The notes beneath the pieces are model-generated. The model was not told the origin of the DNA. It ran no database searches and saw only the letters and a list, made by a program, of their open reading frames with translations. Position numbers and translations under genes: made by a program. Source: Gyrodactylus bullatarudis (Eukaryota > Platyhelminthes > Monogenea > Gyrodactylidea > Gyrodactylidae). Taken from it: a stretch of 64,000 nucleotides of DNA. The stretch covers positions 184,083 through 248,082 of the forward strand of contig SSNU01000018.1 of the NCBI GenBank assembly GCA_012064415.1. Direction: 5' to 3'. This document shows, piece after piece, positions 19,143 through 30,272 of the stretch; positions within the stretch are counted from its first letter, which is position 1, and each line of letters begins with the position of its first letter.

Positions 19143-19664
19143 TCATTTATTCTTCTTGGTCTTCTTCGGCTTGTTCTTCTCGTATTGCCTCACACAAGAC
19201 TCTATATTTTCGAGTCTGTCTTCGAGATATTCCTTAATCAAATGATCACCCTTTAATCTAGAAATTCCTTCATAAATCGATCTTGTCATATTCAAATTCG
19301 AGACGTCTGCCTCACACCATCGGCGAAAGCTCTGGTCAATTTCAATTAGAGTTTTTTCGTTTGGTTTCTGAACAATTTTAAAGATTGAAAGTAATGTTAG
19401 GAGACCTTTATATGTGGCCAGCATCATCATAATTTTAGGAAATGAATCGAAATCATCATTAGCCAATTCAAATAAGGTGTCTGCGTCATATAGTATCCGT
19501 TTTATCCATTTGACATTATTCATTTTCCATCTGGTCAAAGGATTTTCATACATTTTCTTATACTTTAAGTAAATTTGAGTTGTTTTTCTATTAAAGTTGA
19601 CAAATTCCTCATTATTTTCACTAAGAACAGGATGACTTGCTTTCTCTAGCTGCTCAGTTGTCAT
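19143..19664 (-). CDS. Orphan paralogue (173 residues) of the local helical family
   Basis: ATG at 19664 gives MTTEQLEKASHPVLSENNEE. The frame extends upstream to a TTG but has no other ATG. The central block VKWIKRILYDADTLF, FDSFPKIMMMLATYKGLL, then EIDQSFRRWCEADVSNLNM aligns with the 16.0-kb protein over about 100 residues; the EID..F.RWC motif is the best landmark. The tail is very basic (KNKPKKTKKNK), unlike the acidic tail of its paralogue. It is intronless. No function is recognised. Confidence 0.7.
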   Translation of the reverse strand: MTTEQLEKASHPVLSENNEEFVNFNRKTTQIYLKYKKMYENPLTRWKMNNVKWIKRILYDADTLFELANDDFDSFPKIMMMLATYKGLLTLLSIFKIVQKPNEKTLIEIDQSFRRWCEADVSNLNMTRSIYEGISRLKGDHLIKEYLEDRLENIESCVRQYEKNKPKKTKKNK

Positions 19665-19709
19665 ATTCACTAAATGAGATGTAATATGACGAGAATTTGC
19701 TTTAATCAA

Positions 19710-22041
19710 CTATTTTTCATGCGTAATTCTTGTACAGAACTTAACCTGATACTAAAAATATCGAGTATAACTCGGAGAATTCAATCAGGTTACAAAAGTA
19801 TCAAAGTCTGTTTCGAATGTGTTCTATTTATTTCTATAAAATCTAGCTGTTGTCCTTGGTAATGAAAGTAATCAAAAAAAAGAAAGTTATTTTTAGATGT
19901 GAAATCAATTCATAAATTGGCTAAGATATCGATCATTACTCAGAAAGTTTAAAATTAAAAGTAAAGGTTTTTTTAGAGATATCCCTTGAAAGTTTCATTA
20001 AAAATAAATAATAATTTTAATAAGATTTTTAAAATTTTTTGATACTATAACTACTTCTAAACAGTTACTGTTGAATAATTATTTATTTGTGTAATTGAAA
20101 AAATCAATTATTAATTGTGTTCTCTATGATCTAGATTTCACGATCAAATTACTTGTGATCTGATAGAATGATTTTCTTGCCGGGATTATTTATGAAATCT
20201 AAACATTATATTTTTTTCAAACTAGACAATTCGAAGCTCTAATCAATATATGCCTAATTCACCCCCCTCCAATATGTGATCTAAAACCTTGATTTTGATC
20301 GTTCGCTTACAAGTCGGCCTAAATAAAACAGGTTTTTATATACCCTGGTGCTTTTAACCCTTGAAGCCCCACTGTGTTATTGCTATCAGATATCATTTTA
20401 TCAACTCATTTTGGCTAATTTATTGCTAACATTTGCCCCCTCTTGTTTTCCAGTAATTTTTCTCAATGACAAGGAGACTAAGGGCTTTTTAACATCGATG
20501 AAATGAAAACGAATCCCTTGCGGTGACGATTCAAAGTAAACTTAGAAATAAACAAGAGGGGGCAACTGTTCTCTAATTTAACCCTCATTTTATTTATTTA
20601 AACCTCAGAAAATACTTCGTTTGTCCCCCATTTGATAGGGGAAAACCTTCTCACGAAGGGTCATAGATAAAAAGTATCGAGTAATAATACCTGTAGAGTT
20701 CAAATATACATTCGCCTGAACATTTTCTGCTAAAGCTACAAAAATAGCCTGATTTTGGGTCAAAATGGGTCATTTTTTGATCGATAACTTTTGAACAAAA
20801 AATAGTTGCATTAAAACAACTGTAGATTCGTAATCAGCGAATTCACACTACCATAGGGTAGACAAAAGATTGAATGCGAGTCATGAAAAAAATTCTCTGG
20901 GACTTTTAGGGTTGAACTCTCTACAATCTCTCTGATCTTCGCAATAAAGCTTTTAAAAATTAAAAATATGAGTTGAAAACTAAATGCATCGATGAATACC
21001 TTGTAACATTTTGATTTTTGTTTGTTTATTTATAGTGGTTTATTGAATTTCGGTTCTGAGTCAGAACTTCTGACTCTATTTTGGGCCAATGCAAAAATGT
21101 TCACGTTTACTATAGATGAGTCTCAAAAGAAATGAAATGACTCTTAGGATTTCTTTTTCGATCTGTTATTCCATAAATTTGGGAGAGATGATCTAGCTAA
21201 AAGCAATAATAATCAAATGATATGAGGAGACCTATTTCAATTCTTAAAAAGATTATTCAAAAAAGTACCGAAAAAATTTTTTTAGTACTCACATAACATT
21301 TATGATCCTTGATCAATATTAATTCTCAATCGATATCTATTGATAGTTTATGTATAAAATGATCTCAATTTTCAAATCAAGCACTGAGAATTGGGAGCTG
21401 AGCAACATTTGGTTGTTCACGGAAAATTCTCGTGATATTTAGGTTTTGTATAACGATGCATGGTCTAATGTATAATAACGATAATAAAAGTTTTTTTAGT
21501 ACCCAGTATGACCAATAGTGAGTAACCTTAGAAGAAATAAGGAGTAAATAATGAATACAAATTAAAAGTTCTTTTCCGATCCAAAACAAAAATCTAATTA
21601 CTTTATTGACTCTGAAAATAAAAGAGGAAATTCAATTTACTTTTTTAGAAATTTCCCTTTTCGAAAATCCTTGAAACATGAAATAGAAAAATACTAAAAT
21701 TTGATGTACAGTAGATAAATTGAAAAACGAAATAGATTCATAGAAGTATATTCTGAAAACCAATGTTAAATGAATGATATCCAAGTTGAAATGAGATGTT
21801 ACACGTACACTTTTAGTCTCATTATTTCAACTTTGAAAGATTATTATTGTTTGTTAAAAATAAAAAGAAAATAAAAATAAATCTTTTTCACATCTGATAT
21901 ATGTTGCACACACATGATAAGGTTCCCTGGTCCAAAGAAAACTTTCCTTTCATTTATTGATCTTTTTTACTGATATATAATAGTGGTTTGGTTAATTTAA
22001 CATGTCGCAGAGAGAATGTGTATAAAAAATAAGTTTTTACT
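19710..22041. other. Non-coding stretch with repeat traces
   Basis: 2.3 kb without a supported gene. Traces seen: a 16-nt perfect inverted repeat TTGCCCCCTCTTGTTT at about 20432 and 20552, and a diverged third copy of the dispersed repeat of 22.6/46.1 kb at about 20693-20780 (GTAGAGTTCAAATATACATTCGCCTG). The 70-codon minus frame at 21377-21589 looks like chance. Confidence 0.45.
20432..20567. repeat. Small inverted-repeat unit
   Basis: TTGCCCCCTCTTGTTT is found exactly inverted (AAACAAGAGGGGGCAA) about 120 bp later. The C-rich ends stand out against the AT background. It could be the termini of a tiny MITE or a fortuitous hairpin. No target duplication is evident. Confidence 0.4.
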
Positions 22042-25000
22042 TTACATTGAGTCAAAGTGGAAACCTTGGGCTTCTGTCATTTTTTCGCGTTCATCCTCCT
22101 TCTTCTCAATGCATTGTAGAATACCTATGATGATCGCTAGAATGATGCACAAGCTGAACAGTGTTATGGCAATAAATAGAACCTTCATATTATAAAGAGG
22201 TTGAAGGTATAAGGTCACTCTCCAGCTAAAAATAAAAGAAGAAATTGTTAATTTTTTTGTGAAGTTGATATAAAAAACTCGAAAATGATGGAGGATTATA
22301 ATAATTATTAAAATCCAAATTATCAGGCTCTCATATGCCAGTTGAAAAAATACTGAGAAAAATGTGGAAACTTTTTAACCTTTCATGACCCATTGTTCCA
22401 CCAGTGGAACACAACATTTTCTTGAGCGATAATTTGAACTAAAAGATTCTTAGAATATTTTTTCTCCCCTCATTAGAAAAGAAATTTATTAATCTACAAA
22501 ATTATGTATAATTTATAAAGATCGGTTTTCACTCATGCTAACCAAAGTTACTTGAAGAAGGATGATTTCTTGAAAATCTAGTCAAATATTTTAAAAAGTT
22601 TTTTTGAAAACGTATTTCCTAAGGCCATGGGAAAAGATAAACTAACTTTCTATGGTAAAACAATAATTGTAGATTCCAAACATGCAATCGCCTGCTCGAT
22701 ATCACTCATAGTTTAGAAGATAACTGGTTTTAGAGGCAAAAAAATGCCAAATTTAACCTCCATCATCTTTGAAATGATAATTCGGCGCTCAATTAGGAAT
22801 TCAGATTATTTATTATTATGATAATAATAATTATTATTATTTTGAGAGTTCATATAAAAACTATGTGACTTACTATTCCGGAGTTTTCTTGGGATATGGG
22901 TTCACAACAAGTTGAGAATCGGGAACAGTGAACTCGGTTTTTCTAGTCAAATGAGGCTAAGGGAAAAGATAAGATAAATTCAAGGTTAAAAAACTTTCAG
23001 GATTAATTTCACATACATTAGTATTGTCAGGAACGTAGGCATGAACGTTTTCAATGTAATTTCCGAGCTCACTCAGTCCAAATATCATGTAAGGAAGCTC
23101 AAGAGAGTTGAATGTTGACAGTGGAGCTTGAACAGCATAAGATTTTTCTATTTTTCCATCTATTGTATAGGTGCTATAACTGGCACTTGAGCCTGGCACA
23201 GGTAACCCATAAGCAATAGGACATTGAGATGGATCTCCACATAAACCGTTCAATACCATAACCTAAAAGGTTTTTAATATATCTTAATGCTTTTTCTATT
23301 CCATGCATCAAACTCTTTCTAAAGATTTTTATTGATAAACACCTTGTAGGTTTTAGATAAATAGTATCTGGTACATTTTTATCTAATAATAACTCATGAG
23401 AACACTATGAGAGTTGATTTTGTAGAAGAACTCAATTTTTCTGTAAAAAGAAATCTATCACTAATTGAGCTGCAGATTTTATGAGAATAAAAGAAGCATT
23501 AAATTTGCGAGATGAAAAACTTTAGCTTACCATCAAGAAGTAGTTATTTGAACTTTGAATCTGTTGTACAAGTCTAGCTGTTTTAAATTTATTCTTCTCT
23601 GTCACTATCCACAAGTCAAGAATTCCGTCTTCATTTTGGTCAAAAAATGATATTTGATCAATCTTATCGTCCGGACTAATGAAGCCAGGTAAGAGGTAAG
23701 CTCTAAATGACTTGAATGAATCACTCAACAAAATTCCAGGAACAACTACTTTACTAGAGCCATCGGTGGAATGATATGTTAGTGCGATAGTCAAGTCGAG
23801 AAAACTGTCGAGATCAATGTCACCATGAGAGAAACCAACTAATTGAGAAGAAGAAAGTTCAAATTCAGTTGATATCGGAGTAAAAGACCATTCTCCAGAC
23901 CACGATGAATCTAATCCAACTGGCTTCAAGTGTATCGGGATCTCTTTCCACTTGAAAAATAAGAAAATTAATCATAGATATTTCTGGATTATGATACGTT
24001 TTCAGATTAGATTTTGCCAACCTTTTAAAGGGACAAGATTATGCCCTGATAGGGTTTTAACTTGAATTAAATGAGGATATCGAAAAAATCTTAAAGTTGT
24101 GGCAGAAAGAGATAAACATGCTATGAACGCGTGATTTTGCTTTTTACTGTAACCTCAGGTGTAAACAACCTCTTAATTATTGAGTTTATTAAATACAATT
24201 AAATGAGATTTATACGCCCAAACTCTAAGTATTAAAAAAGTTTCATAAAAGGTTCAGTATTTATCGATTCTTATTAGTCATTTGACGACTTACTTCAAAA
24301 CTCTTGAAATTAAACACATAGATTTTGCTTGTCCCTTTGCAGTTCAAGGATGTGCAAACGGGTAACAGAATATCGATGGATCCATTCATATCTAAAATTT
24401 GATAAAAATGAAAAATTTTGAATTCTAAAAGAGTTAACATGTTCCTGGACAAAAATAGATGGAGAGGGAAAATAAGAGAGATGACTGGAGTATATTCTTC
24501 TCGCATTTTAACATTCTTGTCAATTTAAAATCAAGTGGTTAACTAACCGAAATCTCCAAGTCTAAATTGTCCGATGACAGCTTTTGATCCAGCTTCAATA
24601 ACAGGTTTTGGTAAATTAATAAATTTAGATTTAGAAAAGTCTGGAACATTCTGGCCATGGGACATGGCTGCAGAGAGGAATTGAAATTTCATAACATTTT
24701 CATGAATAACTGTTATTATAGCATCTGAAATACCGTCAGAATCGAAATCTCCGAAAGCAGAATAACCTATATCTGCCCATGAAGGTCCTGAGTATTGTGA
24801 TTCCACCTTTGTTAGTTGGGTTCTAAGCAAAATTTTAGATGATTTATTCAAAAGACTATTTTAACAGTGAATGGAAAGAAATTTCAAATTACCCTCCAAA
24901 GTATGCTATTCTCTTTTCGCCAACTTGGCCATAGATATCGGCTACACGATCACCATTAAAGTCAGCAATCAAAGGTTGTCCATCGAATTTATCAAGCTCA

Positions 25001-25756
25001 TCTCGACATGCTAGTTATAGGATAAGTTAGAATACTTCTTTTGAAATTAAATTATTAGATTACAATATATTATTGATATAATAATTATTTATAAAAAGCC
25101 CAATAATCAATAAATTATGACTAAAAAGAATATCTTCTTCTACATTGACAAAAGTAAATATATATACAGAAAAATTTAATTTATGATAGGCTATAGTGAT
25201 ATACAATTTTATTTCATCTATTATTATTACTTTGAAAAAATCCATACTTTAGAATTACAAGAATATTAAATTCAAAAAATACATTATTTCGAGAATAATA
25301 AGAAAATAGCTTACTGAGCCGAAAATGCGGATTCCTATCTCCATAACAAATACTTGAAAAGTACGGAGGATCAGAGCTGGGTCCAGACAAGATAAATAAA
25401 TCGACAATAGAGTCTCCATTAAAATCACTGGCGGCCATTGATCGAATCGGATGTTTGATTGTTGAATTGCTAAGCAAGTCAACACGAGTTGGCAGAGTTT
25501 TCTTATGTAGGCCAAATATAAAGCTATTTGACTCTCTAGCATCAGGCTCTAAGAATACACTAACAGAGTTATCAATATTTCTGACAATAACATCTGTCCT
25601 TCGATCAGAATTGACATCAGCATACGCTGAAAGTGACGATGAGTAGAATTCAATCAACTGGACAAATTTAGCATCGCCTGGGCCAACTTTTGAGACGGGT
25701 ACTTCTATTGAAGTCAAAACATTGAAGAAAAATATCAGAAAATATGCATGAATCAT
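22042..25756 (-). CDS. ITFG1: T-cell immunomodulatory protein homolog (ITFG1/LINKIN)
   Basis: A type I membrane protein with an integrin-alpha-like FG-GAP beta-propeller ectodomain; family members act in cell adhesion and interact with RUVBL and tubulin. About eight exons: 25756-25315, 25010-24893, 24855-24548, ~24393-24293, 23950-23531, 23262-~23022, ~22960-22880 and ~22230-22042. The N-terminus is a signal peptide (MIHAYFLIFFFNVLTSIEV). Calcium-loop motifs recur: DVNSDRRTDVIV, DFNGDSIVDLF, DFNGDRVADIYG, DFDSDGISDAII, DIDLDSFLDLTI, DQNEDGILDLWIV. Near the C-terminus VPDSQLVVNPYP, then WRVTLYL, precede one membrane helix (VLFIAITLFSLCIILAIIIG) and the family tail ending FHFDSM. The exon order and ending match animal ITFG1. 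One intron is 37 nt. The start is 159 bp from the TBC1D20 stop. Confidence 0.93.
22640..22810 (-). repeat. Dispersed repeat, copy in an ITFG1 intron
   Basis: This matches the reverse complement of about 46020-46200 over roughly 170 bp. Shared landmarks are AACTTTCTAT.GTAAAACAAT, CAATCGCCTGCTCGATATC, TTTAGAAGATAACTGGTTTT, and TTTAACCTC.AT.ATCTTTGAAA. No ORF. The left boundary may begin at the TTAACCTTTCATGACCC near 22376. Confidence 0.75.
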
Positions 25757-25915
25757 CTGGTTATCTGAAATTGAAAATAATGATTAGTAAATATTTATTT
25801 GAGGAATTAGATTTTTATTTAGAAAATAAGATGGGTTTAAAAAATAAGTGTATTTTCCATAAAATTTTTAATAAAATTCTAAAAATAATAGCTAAATCAC
25901 GTTGTAGTCATTTTT

Positions 25916-27027
25916 TCAAAACCCAGAAATGTACGATTTAAGAAATGGCACAGTGACACAAATCACTCCTAGACCAAAAGCAACCATATACGGATGCTTT
26001 GATACATTTTCAACATGCTCAGAAAGATTATATCGATAAATATAGTAGCCAAATCGACCAGCATATGTAATCCTTCTGCGAACAATTTGGGCGATCTTGG
26101 AATTTTTCTGATTTCTCAAAAAGTATTTTAAATGAAAATCTGAATCTGATTTCAATTTCTGAGGGGGTATTCTTTGATACAACTTCAAAGTCTCTCGGAC
26201 AATGGATTCCACAGAGCATTTCTTTGGCATTTGAGTTAAGCATACAAAAATTTCATCAAAATCTGTAAGATCATCTCGAAAATCTGTTATACTAATCATC
26301 ATAATAGCTACACATGAGTAGATACAAATCAGAGATGATTCATCAGCCAAAAATATATCGTATAATCTAATAATATCTGTAATATCTTGCAAGACGTGGG
26401 TAAACCAAGTTATGACCCAGGAAATAGCAAATGTCGATTCGACTCCAATTTCCTCTATTTTAAATAGTAATGCAGGGTTAACATATTTGAGAAGAACGTA
26501 AATTATATTGAGGTATTCAGCTGTAGAATCCATATTCTCCTCCATAAATTTCCTAAACAAAATAAAGAATTGAGAATTAATTACTTGAATTTGATTTCAA
26601 CAAGCCTATCCATAAGTTGAATTGACAATTTAGTACCAAGGACAAGATAGAATATATAACAAATATCATGAAAACCTTGGTAATAGTGAAGTGATTTGTT
26701 TTTTGCTAAAACATTCATGACGATACTAGTAACATTTTGTTTTATAACTTCATATTCGTCATCAGTAGTTGATGGAGAGACGAGGGATTTCATTCTATTA
26801 ACATCGAGTAAAACTTGATTGTAATCTTTGTGGGACTTGATGATGTCATCTTGAATGAGTTCAAAGTCTTGATTAAGTTTGATGTCAAACATTTTTGGCC
26901 ATAAGACTTTACGTGCTTGATTGTGAAGCAAACCTCCAGTAGAGAAACAGTGATTAATTACATTTTGTTTATTAAAATCATTAGAAACTAGTTTCTCAAT
27001 ATCTTTTTCTTTTTCCTTTGGGTCCAT
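25916..27027 (-). CDS. TBC1D20: TBC1D20-like Rab GTPase-activating protein
   Basis: TBC1D20 is an ER-anchored GAP for Rab1/Rab18. Two exons, 27027-26585 and 26552-25916, are joined by a 32-nt intron (GTAATTAATT...TTTGTTTAG); 359 residues. The TBC fold signatures are present: LLHNQARKVLWPKMF; QVLLDVNR carrying the catalytic Arg finger of the IxxDxxR motif; LHYYQGFHDI with the Gln finger; then VESTFAISWVITWFTH and IIRLYDIFLA. A C-terminal hydrophobic helix (VAFGLGVICVTVPFLKSYI) matches the family's membrane anchor. Length is slightly shorter than the human protein. It lies between ITFG1 and Frizzled, all on the minus strand. Confidence 0.92.
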
Positions 27028-27520
27028 AGTTTAAGGAATTACAATTACATTTTAGTTTTAGATTTGAATTTCCGCAAGGAAAATTAATTATTCAAATAAT
27101 TGATTAATGTCAATAAATATTGTATAGATTATGTTTAAATTAAATGTAAGGAATTTTTAACAAATAATTATTGAGTATCAAATTGATACTATCTGTTATT
27201 TCTATAATTTTAATACATGTGGTTACTTTGAAGTAAGTTTCCCAACTAATCGATAAAATAGTTATTGGCGTCAATTTTGTTGCAGTATTTTATCAATCTC
27301 ACTACCTAATAGGTGGTTCCTATCCTATGAATATTATTAGGAGTCATACCAAAGATTTTGGCCAAGTAAAAAATCATTCAAGATAATATAATATATTATA
27401 TATATATCATATATTTTTAAAATTTAAATGCTTTTTTCTCTTTTATATAATAATCTGTACAAAATTTATTAATGCATCCGCTTCCAAATAAAAAAATTAG
27501 AGTGAAAAATTTGAATAATC
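27028..27520. other. Intergenic region Frizzled-TBC1D20
   Basis: AT-rich with a TATATATA run near 27390-27410. It should contain the Frizzled 3' UTR (minus-strand AATAAA as TTTATT near 27465) and the TBC1D20 promoter. No ORF. Confidence 0.4.
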
Positions 27521-29551
27521 TTATACACAAGACGCAAATTTCTTTGAATCATTAATTCCAGATATATCATAGGCATAATAACTATTTGTATTATTACCAA
27601 GCCCATGTGACATGTTGTTTGTGGAATTAAATCGTGTGGTACTTGGTCCGTTTGTTGTCAATTGTGTAAATGTGGGACCTGAGGAAAGGGAACTTATCGG
27701 TTCTTGGCCCCGTGTTTTAAAAAATTCTTGATGGTCGGCTTTGAGAAATTTTTTTTTCTTTGATGATGCTGATCGTCCACAGCAGCATTTTTGGATATCT
27801 GTTAGGGTCTTTTTATTGGCCCAAATCCAAATACCTGATGTTATTCCTATCACGAGAGATGCAAAGATTTTCAACATTCCGATTTCTGGAATAGGAGCGT
27901 ATTTTGGATGGCACTTTTCCTCAGACCATTTTATTCCAAATGGATTTATACAATCAGGATAATTGTAATTTAAATGGCGTAGGGCTAAGGACCAGTAGGG
28001 CATTTGAGTATACTCGTAAATTTGTCCAATGATCAGACTTATTGATGGAATCACATAGAGGACTGTAAAAACGCTCAACTTTGCAATAAGTTTTTCAAGT
28101 CTTCTCCGATTGCTATTCTCAGTCTCATTTCCTTGTATAGAAGCAGGTGGACTTTTAAGGTCTTTATGGACACGTATTACTGAGACAAAGCCGACTAGCA
28201 TAAATATCAGACCTAAACATAGAGTTGTAGCCATGGGTATTATTTCAAATAATAAAAATGTTTTAGCATCAGTATTGCCAATTGAGCAAAGTCCAGTGAG
28301 CTCATTAGCATCAATTTTATGTAAAATTAATGAAATTATTACACGAATTGCAGGTACAGACCAGGCCATCATGTGGAAGATACTGCTTATTGACTCGACA
28401 CCTTCTGGACTCCAAGTGCGTGTTGTACTCAGATACCAGGATATACCCAAAACAACCCACCACATTGATGAGGCCATTTTTGAGTAGGACAATATTAAAT
28501 ATATTCCTGTACATATCGGCGTCTCATATCCAGGACTAATGAGATACTTTTGAATATTTTGTAACAGTGCAGATGTAGCATCATCACTGACTTGAGACGA
28601 TGTAGGATGTAATGGATGACAACTGGCTGCCTCATAACCCACAATACTCTTGAAGAGATATCCCGATGAATAAAGTAAGTAGCATAGTGATATATAGAAT
28701 ATTGGTCTTTCGGGATAATTAAAACGTTTCCGATTATTGAAAAAGGCCATAACTGTTAGGAAACTACTTAGAAAGCAAATTAATGACCAAATGAATTGCC
28801 AATGATTTGCAAATTGTTTATCACTGAGTCGATAAAATATATTAGCTTCACAATGACTCAGGCATGTGAGTTTATTACCATTTGATGTAACGGGAATTAT
28901 AAGGGAATTGTCGGTGTTTTTCCCATCGTCTGGCAATGTTGATGAAATACGCAATTCCGCGGATGAACACGAATATTTTTCTTCATTTTCATCTGGGAAT
29001 AGCGTATTTTTAACGACAGAATTTTCTCCAGCCGGACTAATTAAATTTTTCTTCAAATCCAAGGAAAAATTCTCTGGACCAACACAAAGCTCGTCTGGCT
29101 CCGGAAGTTTATCACATGATAAATCTTTTGGCCATGAATATTGTACACGAAGCATGTATTTTTCGCATTGGTTCTTCACGTGAAGACATAAAGATTTACA
29201 AGGTAAGACATGCATAGGCTCTTTTGTCACTTGTGTACACATAGGGAAATAAATTGTACAAAGAAACATTTGCAGATAATTTGAGCATTTGAGATTGATC
29301 AATGGATCATAATCAGATATCCGGTTATTAGCATCATTTTGGCTAGACAAGCCAAGCCAGGTTGGAACCATGGTTTGGTTATACTGCATAGAGGAACAGA
29401 AATCATGTTTAATTGTGTCACATTTATTCAGGGAATCATTATCATCATGATAATTTGGTTTACTTCCCAATGGTAGGACAGACCCAATTTGAGGATAAAC
29501 ATTTGACTGAGAATTGATTTGGAAAATGAAGAATAAAATTATTAATTCCAT
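27521..29551 (-). CDS. fz: Frizzled-type Wnt receptor
   Basis: A seven-pass Wnt receptor, intronless, 676 residues. Signal peptide MELIILFFIFQINSQ. The cysteine-rich Wnt-binding domain has the ten expected cysteines (about 44, 52, 89, 98, 105, 118, 122, 129, 146, 156), with PLINLKC, FLCTIYFPMC and PCKSLC motifs. A linker with extra cysteines precedes seven hydrophobic helices between about residues 250 and 578; FNYPERPIFYISLCYLLYS, KMASSMWWVVLGISWYLS, and IDANELTGLCSIG are diagnostic. After TM7 (GITSGIWIWA) the Dishevelled-binding KTxxxW motif reads KTLTDI (581-586): the Trp is replaced by Ile. The C-terminus ends ASCV, which fits a class I PDZ ligand (S-x-V). Subfamily is unclear. Upstream, CCAAT/ATTGG elements occur near 29686-29708. 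Confidence 0.95.
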   Translation of the reverse strand: MELIILFFIFQINSQSNVYPQIGSVLPLGSKPNYHDDNDSLNKCDTIKHDFCSSMQYNQTMVPTWLGLSSQNDANNRISDYDPLINLKCSNYLQMFLCTIYFPMCTQVTKEPMHVLPCKSLCLHVKNQCEKYMLRVQYSWPKDLSCDKLPEPDELCVGPENFSLDLKKNLISPAGENSVVKNTLFPDENEEKYSCSSAELRISSTLPDDGKNTDNSLIIPVTSNGNKLTCLSHCEANIFYRLSDKQFANHWQFIWSLICFLSSFLTVMAFFNNRKRFNYPERPIFYISLCYLLYSSGYLFKSIVGYEAASCHPLHPTSSQVSDDATSALLQNIQKYLISPGYETPICTGIYLILSYSKMASSMWWVVLGISWYLSTTRTWSPEGVESISSIFHMMAWSVPAIRVIISLILHKIDANELTGLCSIGNTDAKTFLLFEIIPMATTLCLGLIFMLVGFVSVIRVHKDLKSPPASIQGNETENSNRRRLEKLIAKLSVFTVLYVIPSISLIIGQIYEYTQMPYWSLALRHLNYNYPDCINPFGIKWSEEKCHPKYAPIPEIGMLKIFASLVIGITSGIWIWANKKTLTDIQKCCCGRSASSKKKKFLKADHQEFFKTRGQEPISSLSSGPTFTQLTTNGPSTTRFNSTNNMSHGLGNNTNSYYAYDISGINDSKKFASCV

Positions 29552-30251
29552 ATTTTCTTTGAAAACACTTCAATTAATTCAATAAGGGTACTGTCAACAC
29601 CATTTTATCTAGCGAGTAAAGAAAGACGAAATGAAAACTTAAACATCTACCGTCCAATTTTCTAATTTTCGAGTGAAACATTTCTATTGGCTGTTTAAAT
29701 ACGACCAATGAAATTTGAGTAAAGAACATAAATTTTAATGCTAATTATGTCGCACTGTAGTATGGTTATAAAAAAGGAACTGCACACTTTTCTTGAGTCC
29801 CCCTTTTTTCACAACATGGTCTCCTTATCCTCGTCAACTTAACCTCTGTGTACCATCTTTTTATGGCCCCTCTCAATCTACAATTTAATCTAACCCATAT
29901 TGTAGTTGAAAAATTTGTCTTTAAACAGAATGAATAAATTTTTGTTAAAATTTAACACGATTACTTGAAAAATAGCAAAACCCAAATGAGAAAGAATTCT
30001 ATATTTTAATCATTGCAAAATAACAAAAATACATTGAAAAACCATTATATTTCCCCTTCTATACACACAGGAATGTAATGCAAAAAATTTTGTAGGATCT
30101 TTACCAATTTACATTTTAATACAAACTCTACTTGCATGTACATATTTATATTTTTATGACCCTTCAAAAGTTGTACACAAAACATACACTTATTGCCAAG
30201 TATTTCATTGATATATACATTTTTTTGAAAAACAAAACTGTAGCTAGATAT

Positions 30252-30272
30252 GGGCGGGCGGGGGTATATAGG
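30252..30272 (+). promoter_or_regulatory. G-rich block with adjacent TATA-like motif
   Basis: GGGCGGGCGGGGGTATATAG is a GC-box-like run directly followed by TATATA, in surroundings that are otherwise about three-quarters AT. It resembles a core promoter or a G-quadruplex-prone site. No gene starts within 1 kb downstream, so the function is unknown. Confidence 0.25.

Noticed and set aside
20693..20780. Third copy of the dispersed repeat as an independent feature
   Set aside because: Similarity is visible only over about 30-60 bp, so it is mentioned as a trace rather than listed as a supported copy.
28110..28487. 125-codon plus-strand frame opposite Frizzled
   Set aside because: Antisense shadow of a strongly conserved membrane-protein coding region.
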